64,000 bases of DNA, from assembly GCA_903772945.1 (NCBI GenBank), contig CAICTM010000283.1, positions 17,249 to 81,248 on the forward strand. Direction: 5' to 3'. The position numbers were made by a program, and so were the translations under genes. Shown piece after piece: positions 11,488 to 23,533 of the stretch. The DNA is from Seminavis robusta (Eukaryota; Bacillariophyta; Bacillariophyceae; Naviculales; Naviculaceae). Within the stretch, counting starts at the first letter, position 1. Each line of letters starts with the position of its first letter. Under the pieces are notes generated by a model. That model did not search any database. It was given only the letters and a program-made list of their open reading frames with translations, and was not told where the DNA came from.

Positions 11488-14364
11488 TGTGATCTGTATT
11501 TTCTACTGGACCGCACGTGTGGATCAGGCCAAAAAGCACAGCGATCGAGTGACAATCTCGTGTGCAGCGGGCTTGTCTCCTATAGAAACTGAAGTCTTCT
11601 ATTGTGTGACAGTTCTAACTAAGGCTTTCACAACAGGATCGGGTGGCTTCTAATACCGTTAACAAGTTTAAGACTGTCTCTCCAATAATAAGTATACCCC
11701 CGTTGGCATGAGACAACCATGCAGTCGCATCCATGCATTGCATGAGGCCAGCTTTTTTTGCTGCTCTGAGAGCGGAAGCATCACATTGCCACCGAGGTTC
11801 GCTGGCGGCTCTGCTAGTTCAGTAAGGTGGGGTAAATCGAATAACATAATTACAAATACATATAGATCTACCAGCAAAAAGGTAATTCATATCTTCAACC
11901 CTATATTTACTCGGACTACCCATACTTAGCCTTTTTACACGAATGGCGACGTAAGATAATCTTGTCCTCGCCGTGGAACCTCGGAGATCGTGGGCCAGCT
12001 CGAATGATCATCACCACCAGCAGTCCACAGGTATCGGTATCCAGCCACCTTGACTGTTTGATTGCCGTGGGAATGGTTCTTGCTGTCTTGGTGGAGGAGC
12101 CTGTAGGCATCCAAAACGCCCCTCCTAGCTAGCTAGTGCCACCTTGAAAGTACTTAGGACTTCCTTACGTCGTGTCATCGCGATTGAGGAGGAGTTCCCT
12201 TGTAACACCAGCAGACATGGGAAATGCTACAAAGATACAAAGATAGCAAAGATGCGGCATCGAACTGTGTGCGACTCCGATTTTCATTTCAAGAGTGGCT
12301 GCCATTGACAGGCATACGGTAAAGGTGAGGCCAGGCCAGGCCAGGCGAGGGGATTCGATTCGGTTCGAGTACTAGTATCCGTGAGAATACACCAACTTCG
12401 GCCCATCTCCTGATGACATCTGGCGACAAGAGCTTACTATCAATAGTGTTAGTACGACACCGGTACCATGCTTACGTGTTCATTAATTTTGGTTCGTCGT
12501 CGACTGCGCCTAACTACGAACAAAACTTGCTGGATGGGCTAGGCCGGGCTGATTTCCACCTACCAGCTCCTTTACAAGAGACTTCATGAGTCTTCCCCGT
12601 ACCGAGGCATTCGTCTCCCAACGAGAGCATCCTTTGTACAGTACCAGTACCACCTGTCGTGATCCTCCCTTGGACTTACATGGGGCATCACGGAGGAAGC
12701 AGATTATTGGTTGACATCGGTTCTTCTTATAGCTGGTGCGACTACACGTACGCCGTCGTCATGAATGTCTCGTTTTCGTTGTTCAATACCCAGACGTTCA
12801 AGACTTATGTATTCCCATGCAGGAATTTGCAAACATCCAAGAGATAAAGACGAAAGGGGATGCCTTATATTCCAAGGTCAGGTAGTCCTACAGCTTTTCA
12901 TCGTGATTCTGGCACCAATCCATAACACCACGAGCAAGACATCTGACAAGAAGGAGGAGATAGTTTTTCCATCGTCGTCGCACTTCGTCAAAGTGACACT
13001 CGACATCTTGGTGTGTAATGGTATCTCTCTACCGCAATTGGTCACGTGGTGCCATTTTGGTTGACATGGCCGAGAACAAACTTTCCACGAGGCATACTCG
13101 ATTCGACTTATCGATCGACCAGCTTGCTATAGATACTAGGGTAGCAAGCTGCAAGTAAGTAGCTGGTCCTCTGCAGAGGCCTGCACAGATTGCATTACCA
13201 ACTTGGCAGTTATGCTCAGTTTAGCTCTGAAAGACGTACAATCACGATTCTTTCGTCTGTATAGCTCATGTTTGAGAAGCACATCAGCCAGCCAGCCAAG
13301 GAAATATGTACTCCGGAGTATGTATGTTTGACCCCCTGGTTGTTGTGCATGCAAGCCCAAGGAATTCAGTTTTGCCAGGAACTCAATCTCACTGGGAATC
13401 GCCGCATCTGTTGCCTTGACCTCGAATGACGCAAGTTGGCTGGTCTTGTTTGGAAACCCCTTACCATCGCATTCGGCCATGTGCACTCACAGGCCATATC
13501 CGATAGTTGGAACTTGATGGCAGGTTGCCTCTCGTTGCAATGACTTCAGAAAGCCATTGAGTTTTTTAAAAAGGGTTTTCCATGGTCCATTTCATCCTGT
13601 TTGATTTTGCTTGGAAGACTTGAACTTCCGGTTCATCATGGTCGTTGCCCGCAGCATCTTGTAAAGATTGGCCCAGTGTGGCTTCATTCTGCTCAAAGTC
13701 ACAAAAAGCCTGTCTGTTCTGTCAAACTCTTGAAAACTGGAGCAGCAGTGAAGGAAGTCCCGCCCTGGACACAAGCCTGTGAACTGTACAGAGTACAGAA
13801 CGAGGCGAGAAGCCAGCCACATGGACCACCAGAGCTGACATGATCCAAACTCCTTTTCAGTTTTCACGGTTGTTGCTTGGTGCATGGTTTATACAAGACA
13901 ATCGACGGCCACGGAACTGGCCTGACCTTGGTCGTCCCCTGCAGTGGCTACGAATTCCCGTGTAGAAACAGTGCGCATTATAAACAACCCATCGTACGCC
14001 ATAGCACAGCAACGTGCGGACCCAAGACCCAAACCCTGTGTACATCTCCAGTCTACTGAATACTGCATATGCGACACTACGTGTATAAAGGCCATCAGAC
14101 AATGGCATTTAAATTAAGGGCATACAGAAAGGAAACAATGAAAGCAAACAGGAGTGACAGCTGTGACATAAAATCCTGCAAGTGGTTATTCTCTTCCTCG
14201 CTGTCAAAATCTTCCTGACCGGCACTGGGATCAACAGGAGCACACCGGGATGCACTGTGTTACCTTGGAAAAGGTTATCTTTGATAGACTCTCCAGTGGG
14301 AGTTTCTCACCCCACGGTCTAACCAGGCGTTTCTTCACCTCCATCCTCGTCGTCCTAGATTGTC
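11488..14364. other. Intergenic with weak ORFs
   Basis: No confident gene. A minus-strand ORF at 13136-13486 (116 codons) has a fairly protein-like composition, with a hydrophobic LRSTYFLGWLADVLL segment. A frame just upstream (13592-13885) could be a related broken exon, but stops separate them and no domain is recognisable. The rest shows GTACC-type palindromic words. Confidence 0.35.
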
Positions 14365-15250
14365 TCAGATATCATCATCATTGTCATCCGTGTCATCAAA
14401 ATCCATCATGTCGACCTCTTTGTCGAGGTACTTGTGCATGGAAAGACGCTTCTTGTATTGCATGGCATAGACCAAAGCCACATCCTCCTTTACCAAGAAA
14501 GGCAGGAAGTGATGCGCCATCTCAGTCTTACAAACAGCCTTCTGAAGGAATGTGGGATAGGCGAGGAACTGAGAAACTTGGCCGGAGTCGAACGGACTTC
14601 CAATGCGTCGATGAATTCCTGCAAGAGCATGAGAGTGAAAGGTAATCCAAGAAGAATGAGGCTGTATCGACCAACCATCCCGTCTCTTCTTTGGTGGTCC
14701 TTAGAGTTGGTATGGGGAATCGTGAAAGAGATACTGTTTCGAAGGGAGCAACACATGGGAGGTTGGATGCCTCAGAGTCTGGCAGCAGGCCACACGCATA
14801 GACCAGAGTGCACTTTTCCTGGGGTGTTCCTCCGGCTACCATATACCGGTAGCCTACCAACCTTCCCACACCTTGGTCGGCCCTGTCTTCGCTGATTCAA
14901 AAAGAGCTTTGAAACCCACAGCACAATTACTGAACGATGACGAGAGCTGCATAAGCACAAGCAAGGGCTATGCTCAACCTGGCAGAGATGAAAGAGCGAA
15001 CCACATAGTAGGGCTTGGACCACCTATGAGCCATGCAAAAGCTGGGAGAGCCGTTGGAGAACAGGAGTAGCTTGGGCAGCAAAGAGGCCACCAGCAGAAA
15101 CAACAAAGGGGTGAAGTGTCTGCATTGTGCAGTGAATTGAGCCTGGTACCTTGTATTCTTCTGCCTTTCCCGCAGAGATAGGGCCTTCTCAGCAGAGATG
15201 CCACCACGGTCTCGACGACCAGGGACCAGGGGACCCAACATCCACGAGGA
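14365..15250 (-). pseudogene. Degenerate gene remnant, unknown family
   Basis: The best-preserved part is a 3' exon at 14618-14365, preceded by a good acceptor (tcttgcag). It encodes 83 residues with QFLAYPTFLQKAVCK, HHFLPFLVKEDVALVYAMQY, KKRLSMHKYLDKEVDM and a very acidic C-terminus ending in DDDI. Upstream, frames that look coding are offset from one another. One has GYRYMVAGG and YACGLLPDSEASNLP (14870-14640); another has KVPGSIHCTMQTLHPFVVSAGG (15150-15080). I could not join them with convincing splice sites, which suggests frameshifts. I do not recognise the family. The acidic tail and the MQYKKRLSMHKYL helix are the best handles for a search. Confidence 0.35.
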
Positions 15251-15543
15251 CACGAATGGTACCCGGATGCCAAAAGCTGTAAAATAATACGTGTCGGCAG
15301 GCGTGAGCAGCAGGGCTTTGCTTCATTCTTAGAAAAGGGTGCATGGGCGCCTGCGTGCTCGAGCAGCCCCGACTCGATTCCTCACTTTTGTTCTTTTCGA
15401 GTCTTGGATCTGTTCCATGGATCTTGGGAACTGTGACCACAAAATAAATCGAAAGCACATTTCAAAACACTCCGTGGTTTCGGAAGGGCAACAAACAAAC
15501 ACACAATTCTACTACCGTATCTATTAATATCTTTTCGACAATC

Positions 15544-16102
15544 ATGCCAAACCTTTCCAACATTATTTTCGTGGAGCTGCAAAATCCAGACGCTGATGCA
15601 GTGCTTGATTCCTTGAAAACTCTGAACAACTTGACATGTTGGCGTCAGGGCGCTGATGAGGACAACAAGAAAAACCGCGAGGAAGCCAACGAGCTGGGTT
15701 TAGTAGGAAGAACAAGCAGCCGGAGGCTGATGCCCTCAACTGTCAAAAAGAGATTTGATTGGATTCCCCAATCGAATCCTTAACATCTTTGGTCAAATCC
15801 TTTACCGTGTTCAACTGGACACACTAGCAAGTCTCCATAGCCAGCCAGTCAGTAAGGGTCCAAAGTACTGTGTCCAACAGAACACACAATATCAATCCCT
15901 ATCCTTAACAAGGAAAATGTCCCTTATGTCTTTGGCAAAACTTACACCGTGTTTATCTGGACACACTAGTGAGTCTGCATAGCCAGCCAGAACTGGTACC
16001 CATATGTTGAAACTACTGTGTCCAGCTGAACACACAATATTAATCCCTATCCTTAATGAGGAAAGTGTCCCCTATGTGACCAAAACAGCTGCAACAAACA
16101 CA

Positions 16103-16150
<48 letters not shown>

Positions 16151-16738
16151 GCGATAAAAGTGTGAAAGACCCTCAGTCCGTTGAGGGCAATTACAGTGGG
16201 TCTACTGAACAAATGGAAGGATAACCAAACAGTTCTGTACTGGGCAATCAATTTGTTCGATGACTTGTTTTTCGATAACGCCAAAAATGAGGAGGCAGCA
16301 AAGCTGTTTATCAATGCGGGAGGACCGACAGCCGTAGCGGACGCCATGAAGAAATTTCCCGATAATGAAGGTATTCAACAGTTTGGTATTTCAGTCATGT
16401 ACTTTTGTTTCAATAGTATGAAAGTCGATAATCCGAAACGGGTGGATGCCGTGAGAAGCTACGTCCAAGACATTGATGGTATTCCCATAGCGGTCAAGGG
16501 CATGAAGCGGTGGCCCGACAACATGTCCGTGCAAGAATTCGGATGCAAACTGTTTTCTGGAATCATCTACGACGAAGATAAGTATGATCATGCGATGGTG
16601 GAAAAGTCCGCTGTGGCGGCTGTTTCCACAACTATGCAGAGGCACTGGAACAATCATTCCAATAAGTCTGTCAAGATCGCGGCATGTCGTTTCATGAACG
16701 AAATGTTCAGAAATTATGGCGAGAATTGGTCGCCCTAA
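15544..16738 (+). CDS. Armadillo-like repeat protein
   Basis: The first exon starts at ATG 15544 and runs to about 15702. It encodes MPNLSNIIFVELQNPDADAV and an NREEANELG segment. The second coding block ends with TAA after YGENWSP and runs about 16170-16738. It contains three to four helical repeats of about 42-45 residues with the phrases NAGGPTAVADAMKKFPDN, DGIPIAVKGMKRWPDN and AACRFMNEMFRN. Such repeats form armadillo-like superhelices that bind proteins. The intron is unusually long for this window (about 470 bp) and holds a tandem duplication and a CA microsatellite. The exact splice sites are uncertain; a GTAGGA donor at 15703 with an AAAG acceptor near 16170 keeps the frame. The protein would be about 240 residues, with no signal peptide. 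Confidence 0.55.
15804..16076. repeat. 142-bp tandem duplication in intron
   Basis: Two diverged copies with period 142: the word accgtgtt begins at 15804 and 15946. Each copy ends with a matching cacacaatat(c/t)aatccctatcctt stretch. They fill most of the presumed intron of the armadillo-like gene. Confidence 0.75.
16106..16146. repeat. CA dinucleotide microsatellite
   Basis: About 20 uninterrupted CA units close to the acceptor side of the armadillo-like gene's presumed intron. Confidence 0.95.
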
Positions 16739-17717
16739 AGAATAGACTATACCGCGTTCCTTCATCATGCAAAAGCTAGGTGCTGTTTGCCGGCCAACCA
16801 ATGCCGAACCTGCCTTTGGATCGGTTACTTCGAAGTCTAAAATGATAGATCTCTTCCCTTATCTCACATCTCCAAACTACATGTAGCTAGTAAGCTAATC
16901 ACACTTTCAATTCCCATTCTACATGGGTGACCCGGACGTGGTGGGGCCTAGCTTTCACAGCACGGACAGCCCACAATGTTCATCAACCTCTGCTCACTGA
17001 GGTCAAGCGGGCCGGCAATGAAAACCAATCAGCAGCCCAACAGAAGGAGGATGCACAGACAGGGGAGGATAAGGAGTAAATAGAGGCAGCGGGGAGAGGG
17101 CAGGGCACCACAATCATTGCATGGTTCGCGGCTCATCCACTGCTCACAAGCTGGCGATCTTTGGCGTGAGGAATACCAGCAAGCCAGCTGGCTTGTTTAG
17201 TACTGGTACTGGGTCGACTCAAGTTCAATGTCCGGTAGATGCGGTAAATGAATCTTTTGCAATGGGGTATTTTAATACTACGGTAGTACATACATGTACA
17301 TATACTGGTACCAGCAGTCAGTCTTGGGTGGACTGCCGCCGCCCTTCCTTCCCACAAGCTTCCGGTCCTCCACCAGCTGCCGCGTTTGGATCAAAGACAT
17401 CCGTCGGCTGCAGCTGCCATGGGATATTGTTGTATGTCTTTGTCTTTGGCGATGGCTTGACGCAGTTAGTTGTTATAGTTGTTGTTCTGCTCTCCATCTA
17501 TGGTTGCTACCTCCGTACGGTATCGTTTGTTCCTTGCTAGCTAGTATGTCATAGCTATTAGTACGGTACTAGTAGAGCCACAAAGGCAGCCAAGTACAGG
17601 TTGATAAAAAGTAGAGTAGTACACGTTCTTCTAAGTTAGTTGTGTTACAGGAATAATACTAATGAATCAACAAGGACACAGAGGAAGTATGAATGAAGGG
17701 CATCTTTAGAAGACCTT
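16739..17717. other. Intergenic, nothing recognised
   Basis: No supported gene. The 139-codon ORF at 17121-17540 has a late hydrophobic run but is cysteine/serine-rich random-looking sequence built from ggtacc/tagtac words, so it is not called. Confidence 0.45.
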
Positions 17718-18524
17718 CTAAGCATGCATGTCCTGGTCCTGGTCGTGGTGATACTGATTGTGTTGACTGGTGGTGGTAGTAGTGGTAGAATCATCGCTAT
17801 CCGTGTCGGATGGCTCTGGTTGTGGCTTTTCTTCTTCTTCTAGGTGGGCGTCCAGATACGGTCGCCTGCATGTAGGACAACCTTCTTGTCGTTGCAGCCA
17901 GTTTTCAATGCATTGCTTGTGGAACTTGTGTTTGCAGTCTGGATGGTTGGAGATACTGACCATTTCCTTGTCTTGAAAGGCTTCAATGCAAATGCAGCAC
18001 ACGTGTTCGTCTTGTTCTTCTTCTGCAATGACAACTCCCGCCTCCAAGTCTGGTTCCTCCTCATCATCAGTACTATCAGTACTACTAGCATTACAGTCTT
18101 CTTCAGCAGCAGTAGCTTCAGCAGAAGTCCACTCGACGAGTTGAAGTTTCTCTTGAATGGTTTGCGTTCGAAGATGACGTTTGCGTTCTTCTTCTTGTTG
18201 CTGTGCGTCTGCGAATGCCCGAGCATGCCGTCGTCGTTGCACTCGTTGCACACAGAGCATGATCATGAGACCCAACAGCACCACGCCCGTCACGGAGAGC
18301 GCCACTTCGGCCACCAAGGAAGATGGAGAAATACCGGTTGTAGTCAAAGTATGAGACGCAATAGTGGCACTTTCGGCGGAAATAATGGGAGCCGCTGTAG
18401 TAAACGACACGGTCGTGTACGTCTTGATACCATTAGTACTACTAGTAGCAGTGGTACCATCCGATGCTTCTTCTGCCGTGGTAGTTTCAGCCGCCGGCTT
18501 GGAAGGAGAGTAGATAAAGGGCAT
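17718..18524 (-). CDS. Membrane-anchored RING-H2 finger protein
   Basis: Single exon, 268 aa. The N-terminal 70 residues are Thr/Ser/Ala-rich and could be a glycosylated lumenal or extracellular arm. One membrane segment spans about 71-92 (VAEVALSVTGVVLLGLMIML) and is followed by a basic stop-transfer QRVQRRRH. Then come a Q/E-rich helix, an acidic linker and a RING-H2 domain at 176-219. Its zinc ligands are C176-x2-C179, then C197-x-H199-x2-H202-x2-C205, then C216-x2-C219 (CPTC). The tail is acidic, then Thr- and His-rich. Proteins with one TM and a cytosolic RING-H2 are usually E3 ubiquitin ligases. That role is inferred from the family; no substrate is indicated. All eight ligands are present and the length is normal. 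Confidence 0.85.
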   Translation of the reverse strand: MPFIYSPSKPAAETTTAEEASDGTTATSSTNGIKTYTTVSFTTAAPIISAESATIASHTLTTTGISPSSLVAEVALSVTGVVLLGLMIMLCVQRVQRRRHARAFADAQQQEEERKRHLRTQTIQEKLQLVEWTSAEATAAEEDCNASSTDSTDDEEEPDLEAGVVIAEEEQDEHVCCICIEAFQDKEMVSISNHPDCKHKFHKQCIENWLQRQEGCPTCRRPYLDAHLEEEEKPQPEPSDTDSDDSTTTTTTSQHNQYHHDQDQDMHA

Positions 18525-20160
18525 CTTAGTTAGTTGTCGGTACGGTACGGTACGGTACAGTTGTGTTATTATATGTTAGAGTGGTTGGGATGTGAAAATT
18601 CCGATAATATGAGATTGTGCTAGGTGAGGTGAGTGATGGGTCCGGTATCTTTGCAACCAGTTGGTTTTCAAGTGTGTCCAGGCAGCAGCTGCGTTTTGTG
18701 ATTTGTGATGTTTTGTGGAATTCAATAGACTAGCTAGCTAGTAGAAGCAAGGCTGCTACTAGCTACTGGTAGGTAGTAGCTAGCATACAAGAACCAAACG
18801 TAAACAGGCCTAAATTTTTTTGAGGCGATCCGCTCATCACCCAAACATCAGCTGCCTCCGAAATCCGAGAAGCAGTAAAGACACCATCAACCATGTTGCA
18901 GCTGCTCGAAGAAAGGGTTCGGATTGGGGCACATTAAATAAATGGATCAACAATCGAGATCTTCCCCCTGTCTCGATTGCCATTTATTTGATTGGGTTAT
19001 TCAATACCGGATCAACAGGCACCAGCAACAGAAGGTCTTTTGGCGGAGCGCAACCGACATGAAGAATAGTACTTTCTAGAGGAGAAGAATACTTTCTGGA
19101 CGGGATTACTCAGGAAAGTTCTCTGGCGATTGGGCATAAGTCAAGAATTGTTGGAACATCAAACAGAAGTTCGCTATCAGTGTTCTTTTCACACGTGCCA
19201 ACAGATTTACGGGTGGCTGAAACATGTTGTGGGTTGTGAGGATTGGGGATATGGAACTATACTCCTCGAGTACCGTACCGTATCATACGAGGAAAATTGA
19301 CGTTTCTGGATACATCCAATAAACTCCAAACTTGCTCATAAGATTGCTCCTCTTATATTATCTTATTACATAGAGCGAGAAGGCCTTTCTCACAAGATAA
19401 AACGGGAATCATACCCACACATCCTTTCTCACTTAGACTAGCTATTAGTAGCTATTAGGCTACAGTCCGAAGCCAACACGGTACCCGGTACAGGTATGCA
19501 TAGTCTCTAGATGACAGTCAGCATAGAGTGGTTGCCTTCATCACGAGGCGAAAAAAAGACAATAGTTGTACAGCAGTAGATCTAGTTAGACTACTTCTCT
19601 ACTCTACATTCCACTGTCTGCTCTTGATGGAGCTCCCCTTTTCATGTACCTTCCTGAATTTTAAGAAGGTGCTCCACCAGAGAGAATTGAATAGACTTGA
19701 TAGCTCTTGATGCAGGATGCAGTTAGCAGTGGAGATACTAGTAGTTGTTTTCTTCTATGCTTTTGTTGCATTTACTGCAGTTTGTTTTTACGAGTACCAG
19801 CAACTACGATTGGGCAGGTGGATTTAACTCGATGTATGGACGTGGATTTAACTCAATGAATGAAATGGATTTAGATAAGATGCACCAAAGACACCCCGTT
19901 CGCAAACATCATGCCGAAAGTGCGCATGCTGTACCGGTACCACTAGTTTTTGGCTGTATCGGTACTAGTTTTCTGTTATTAGAGAAGCAAGTCTGATCGA
20001 AAAAGGAGATCACAAAGATACCGGTACCGGTAGAGTGTAGATCTACTACGGGAACCCGAAATACGCATTAGGGATTAGGGTTACCAGAGAAAGGGTACTA
20101 ACTAAGCTAGCTAGCTAGCTAGACAGAGTAATAAGCCTTTTGTAAATAAAGACCAGCATT
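18525..20160. other. Intergenic, possible coding relic
   Basis: No confident gene. At 18537-18560 the 5-bp word GGTAC is tandemly repeated just upstream of the RING gene start. Between about 19020 and 19300 one plus frame reads AERNRHEE, stop, YFLEEKNTFWTGLLRKVLW then ISQELLEHQTEVR. It looks like a decayed exon but has no recognisable family. A run of tagc repeats lies at 20105-20125. Confidence 0.4.
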
Positions 20161-20353
20161 AATTTTAAAAATAGTATTTTGTTTTCAAACTTTTTTGAAA
20201 AAGAGGGTTTCATTTCAAATTGAGCACCTCGTGCGATCTCGCGCGATCTCGCGCGATCTCGCGCGATCTCGCATGAGGTGTTCGTGGGACTCAATTTGAA
20301 ATGAAACCTTTCTTTTTCAAAAAGTTTGAAAACAAAATACTATTTTAAAAATT
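20161..20353. mobile_element. Foldback element with octamer repeats
   Basis: Two long arms, about 20163-20225 and 20288-20352, are inverted repeats of each other with only a few mismatches. The left arm contains gtattttgttttcaaac and the right arm gtttgaaaacaaaatac. The arms enclose 4-5 tandem copies of the 8-bp word gcgatctc (about 20233-20272), itself bounded by cacctc/gaggtg. The structure would fold into a hairpin with a stem of about 63 bp. No ORF. Arms touch AT-rich TTAAT-like sequence on both sides, so the exact ends and any target duplication are unclear. This is the structure of a foldback or MITE-type non-autonomous element. Confidence 0.8.
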
Positions 20354-21101
20354 ATTAATACCAGTACAGTAGCATTGGAAGTGCTCACGGAAACAAAAAG
20401 ACGATTGTGTCGGTAACCCCTGCCATCAGAATACCGGTACGGTATGCTTTGGGTCAGCGACCATTTCTTGATTGAACATTTCAGTAGTGTCGACGACGAG
20501 ACATTACCTCGGCACAATCCCACGAAGGGACATTGTTTGCTATGTATTCAGAGAGTGCTCGAGATTGCCAAGCAGCATGTCCAGTTGCACATCCTTCCAG
20601 AGGTGATTCCAATGAAACCCCACGTCACCACGCTGCTGTTTTGTGGTAGAGGAAAAGGGCCCAGCGGCTCTTTTTGCATTAGTTGCTCGCAAGGGCAGGG
20701 CGGGGCGGGGCGTCTAACTCTAGTCCAAGTGTAAAGCGGTCAACATTAGCTCCGTGATTTATTATCATCGGAAGATCGAGTGCACAGAAGGACTTGACTC
20801 GCGCGACCCGCACCTGGATCTGTGGAGCCTCCGAGGTCATCATATACCGTGTTCTCGATTCCTCTTCCTGCAATATATATACTAGCACTACGTAGCTCAC
20901 TTACGTACAGCGTTGAGCCCACACCATGGCGCACTTTTAAATCATCTCGCCACCACTCTCTCGATGGAGGTACATGTACGTACAACGCGTAACTATTGTC
21001 GCCCCGTAAGCTCAATTAGACGCCACGTTTCTGCTGGTTTCAAGACACGTACGGTACGTCCACGCATGCAGTCGACTGCATTTTTTCTCTTTCTCCCTGT
21101 T
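20354..21101. other. Intergenic, nothing recognised
   Basis: No coding exon supported on either strand. The stretch contains GC-rich ggggcggggcg near 20700 and no recognisable repeat. Confidence 0.45.
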
Positions 21102-22189
21102 TCAACAATCGGCATCCCCATCGGGAGACAGGATCCGTTCCATTTCGAGCGCGGAGTAATGAATCATGGCGGCCGCCGGATTGTATCCATCCACTTCGAC
21201 GGCTGCGAGTGCCTTGGGACACGTGGCTCCCGGGACATTCATGTCTTGGCAATGATACCGAATGTGAAATTCGACGGGCTGTCCGGTCCATTCCAACGCA
21301 TCGCCGTCGACGTGGGTGGCAAACTCGTGTCCAATTTCGGTAGGTTTGTCAGCAGTAAAACTGGGAGATGCGACTTGCAGGATACCAGCATCGCGTGCGA
21401 GTTCCTTGAGTAGTTTGAGAATGGAGTATACCTGCAGAAAGGAATGTATTTCAATTTTGCAGACAAACTTGACGGGTAGCACCAAGTCCATTCCGAATTT
21501 CTGGAGCAGCTGCATGAGTTCGTCTCGGAATTGTTCCTTTCGATCCTGGTAGGCTTCGTAATCGATGGAATTGGAAATGACATCGGTAAAAGTGATAGTA
21601 TCCCAATGACGCTTGTGGTTGGCTCCCTTTTTAGTGCTGCTTTGGGCCGTTTTTGTCAGAAATGCATGAACGGCTTTTGTGGTGGCAGGACTGTCCCGGG
21701 TGATCAAATCTTCAAAGGTAATGTTGACAATCCAAACGTCCTTTTCGGCCTTGCTCAGTTCCGTCAAGATAAAGTCGTCCGAGTACGTGTCGCTGCAGTA
21801 CACGTCCATGTCCGATGGATGGTCATGACGGGAGTGAGGAGTCTTCTTGTTACTAGGGCTATGGCTATGGCTGCCACCACTGCTAGTGGATCGCAAGCGG
21901 TGCGCTTTGGACCTGGAAAACGTCTTTTTCACAGCTCCATGGGTTTCACTAATCATACCGTAATCAGAGTAATAGAAGTTAGCTATTCATATCTGCACAT
22001 CTACTGTGTATCAGCTATACGGTACTGTAACTTGAAATGATTCACGTACCCTAAGATATCCTTGGTGTGGGTAGCAGCAATCCTACGATACCGAACCGAT
22101 ACGGCGTACAGGGAAGAAAATGAGCATGAGAAAGATCTGTCAACCTGACGGAGTGAATTCAATCAATCCACTTACTTGAGGATATTCAT
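21102..22189 (-). CDS. Three-exon protein of unknown function
   Basis: Exons are inferred at 22189-22176 (14 nt, MNILK), 22082-22050 (33 nt) and 21948-21102. The two introns have GTAAGT and GTACGT donors, and the assembled N-terminus reads MNILKIAATHTKDILGETHG without a break. The predicted protein is 297 aa. After a Ser/His/Arg-rich low-complexity stretch comes a folded-looking region with DVWIVNITFEDLITRD, an acidic/aromatic segment DYEAYQDRKEQFRDELMQLL, a hydrophobic LVLPVKFVCKIEIHSFLQVY and a C-terminus rich in H, D and P. No signal peptide or membrane segment. Two very small first exons are notable, and starting at the ATG at 21956 instead would lose them. I do not recognise the family. 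Confidence 0.65.
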
Positions 22190-22702
22190 GTTGGGATGGG
22201 ACACTGGTGGCTTATTCTCGAGGTGATGGATGGATGGATGGATGCATGCAGGAGTTGTGCTGTTGTGGTGGTTACAACAAGGGTACCGGTACCGTTGCAG
22301 TGGTGGTTTGGAAGGAATGAGGCAAAGATGAAGCTGGGCGGTGTGCCAGTTTATGGTAATTAAAGGGTTACTTTGGAATAGTCAATTTTATATAACTGCG
22401 ATGCACACCAACTTCATTGAGTATTAAACATCAGCTGCTTTGGTACTTGAAAACTTGAAAATCACAACTTCAGAAGAGATGCTAAATAAGTGATTCTTGC
22501 CCCGAGCATCTGAAAACACTTATCATAATAATTTGAATGACACAAAGACTTCATGTGTTTGAAGCCTTTACTACGACGTCAGTCAACATTTTAGTCAGCC
22601 TCAACCCTAAGAGACAGGGGTGTACGTAGTCGCGGATATACTTGAGGCAAGATCTCATGAAGATCTGCATGCCAAGACGCCGGATGCTATACATGTTGCG
22701 AT

Positions 22703-22796
22703 CCTCTGGCAATAAACGACCTGGGATCCCGACAATACCCGGCAAGCAAGATCGAGGGATCCAGGGGTGGATTCCCCGGGAGAAACCGCAACAGCC
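22703..22796. promoter_or_regulatory. Upstream block shared with paralogue at 24.5 kb
   Basis: About 94 bp ending 110 bp upstream of the first secreted-protein gene. It aligns with 24277-24360 with only small gaps. Shared words include cctctggcaa, gacctgggat, cccggcaagcaag, gagggatccaggggggta-like and ggagaaa. It lies outside the coding and intron homology. It may be a cis-regulatory block or the edge of an ancestral duplication. Confidence 0.55.
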
Positions 22797-22906
22797 AAGC
22801 TATCCATATGCTCACAATTAAAAGTTAACTTCAAACAGTTCCAAAGTCAACCCAAGTCAAGTCATATTTCTCCTCAACTTCACTCCAACAACAAAAACTC
22901 CCCAAG

Positions 22907-23533
22907 ATGATGCGCATTTCGTTCCTCTCCATGCTCCTTGCAGTCTTGATTGTCATGGCATCTGCTTCCCACCACGATGAAGCCGGTCGTGTAAGTTCAT
23001 TGCTGTTGTTGCTTCTTTGTCTTGCTTGTTTGTCCTCTCTTGTAGCTCATCCATCCAATCTTACATACATGAATGTTTCAGGCGCTTCGTACCCCTGCTT
23101 CCCACCAGCACAAGAACAAGCATGTGAGTCCACTGCAGGCTGATGTTGCTTCTTTGTTTTTCTACTTGGTTGGCTGGCTGGCTGTGCTTTGTACTAGCTA
23201 TTGCGCATCCACTGTCTGCCTCTCACACACACATTCATGCGTCCATACATGAATATTCAATTTCAGGAGACTCGCAAACTTGATGAAAGTGGAGACAGTG
23301 GAGACAGTGGAGATAGTGGAGACGGTGAAGGTGAAAGTGGTGACGATGCTGATGATACTGATGATGAGGACTGCTATGATGCGTGCTGGGGTGATGCTAC
23401 TGACGAAGACATCGATGCCTGGACTGAGGACCAATGGGTTGAATGGGAGACATGTACTGATGCAGCCTGTGATTGCGCCGATGACGAATGCGCAGCTGAT
23501 CCGGATTGTGTGGAGGCTGCCTCCTGTGCATAG
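22907..23533 (+). CDS. Secreted acidic eight-cysteine protein, copy 1
   Basis: Exons 22907-22990, 23082-23123 and 23267-23533; both introns are GT-AG with atgtttcag- or attttcag-like acceptors and are phase 0. The product is 130 aa. Residues 1-21 are a clear signal peptide (MMRISFLSMLLAVLIVMASA). A short His/Lys-rich propeptide-like stretch encoded by exon 2 follows, then an SGD-repeat acidic region. The C-terminal domain has eight cysteines spaced C-x3-C-x22-C-x4-C-x-C-x4-C-x5-C-x5-C, with four conserved tryptophans in the long loop. The high Asp/Glu content suggests cation binding or attachment to a mineral or wall matrix, which is inference only. The Ser-Gly-Asp repeats would suit acidophilic kinases. 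Copies lie at 24486 and 35060. I do not recognise a named family. Confidence 0.8.

Noticed and set aside
17121-17540. 139-codon ORF with a hydrophobic tail
   Set aside because: Random-looking composition built from ggtacc/tagtac words, with no domain and no supporting context.
20229-20275. Possible CRISPR-like repeat array (gcgatctc units)
   Set aside because: Units are contiguous octamers without spacers, in a eukaryotic foldback element.
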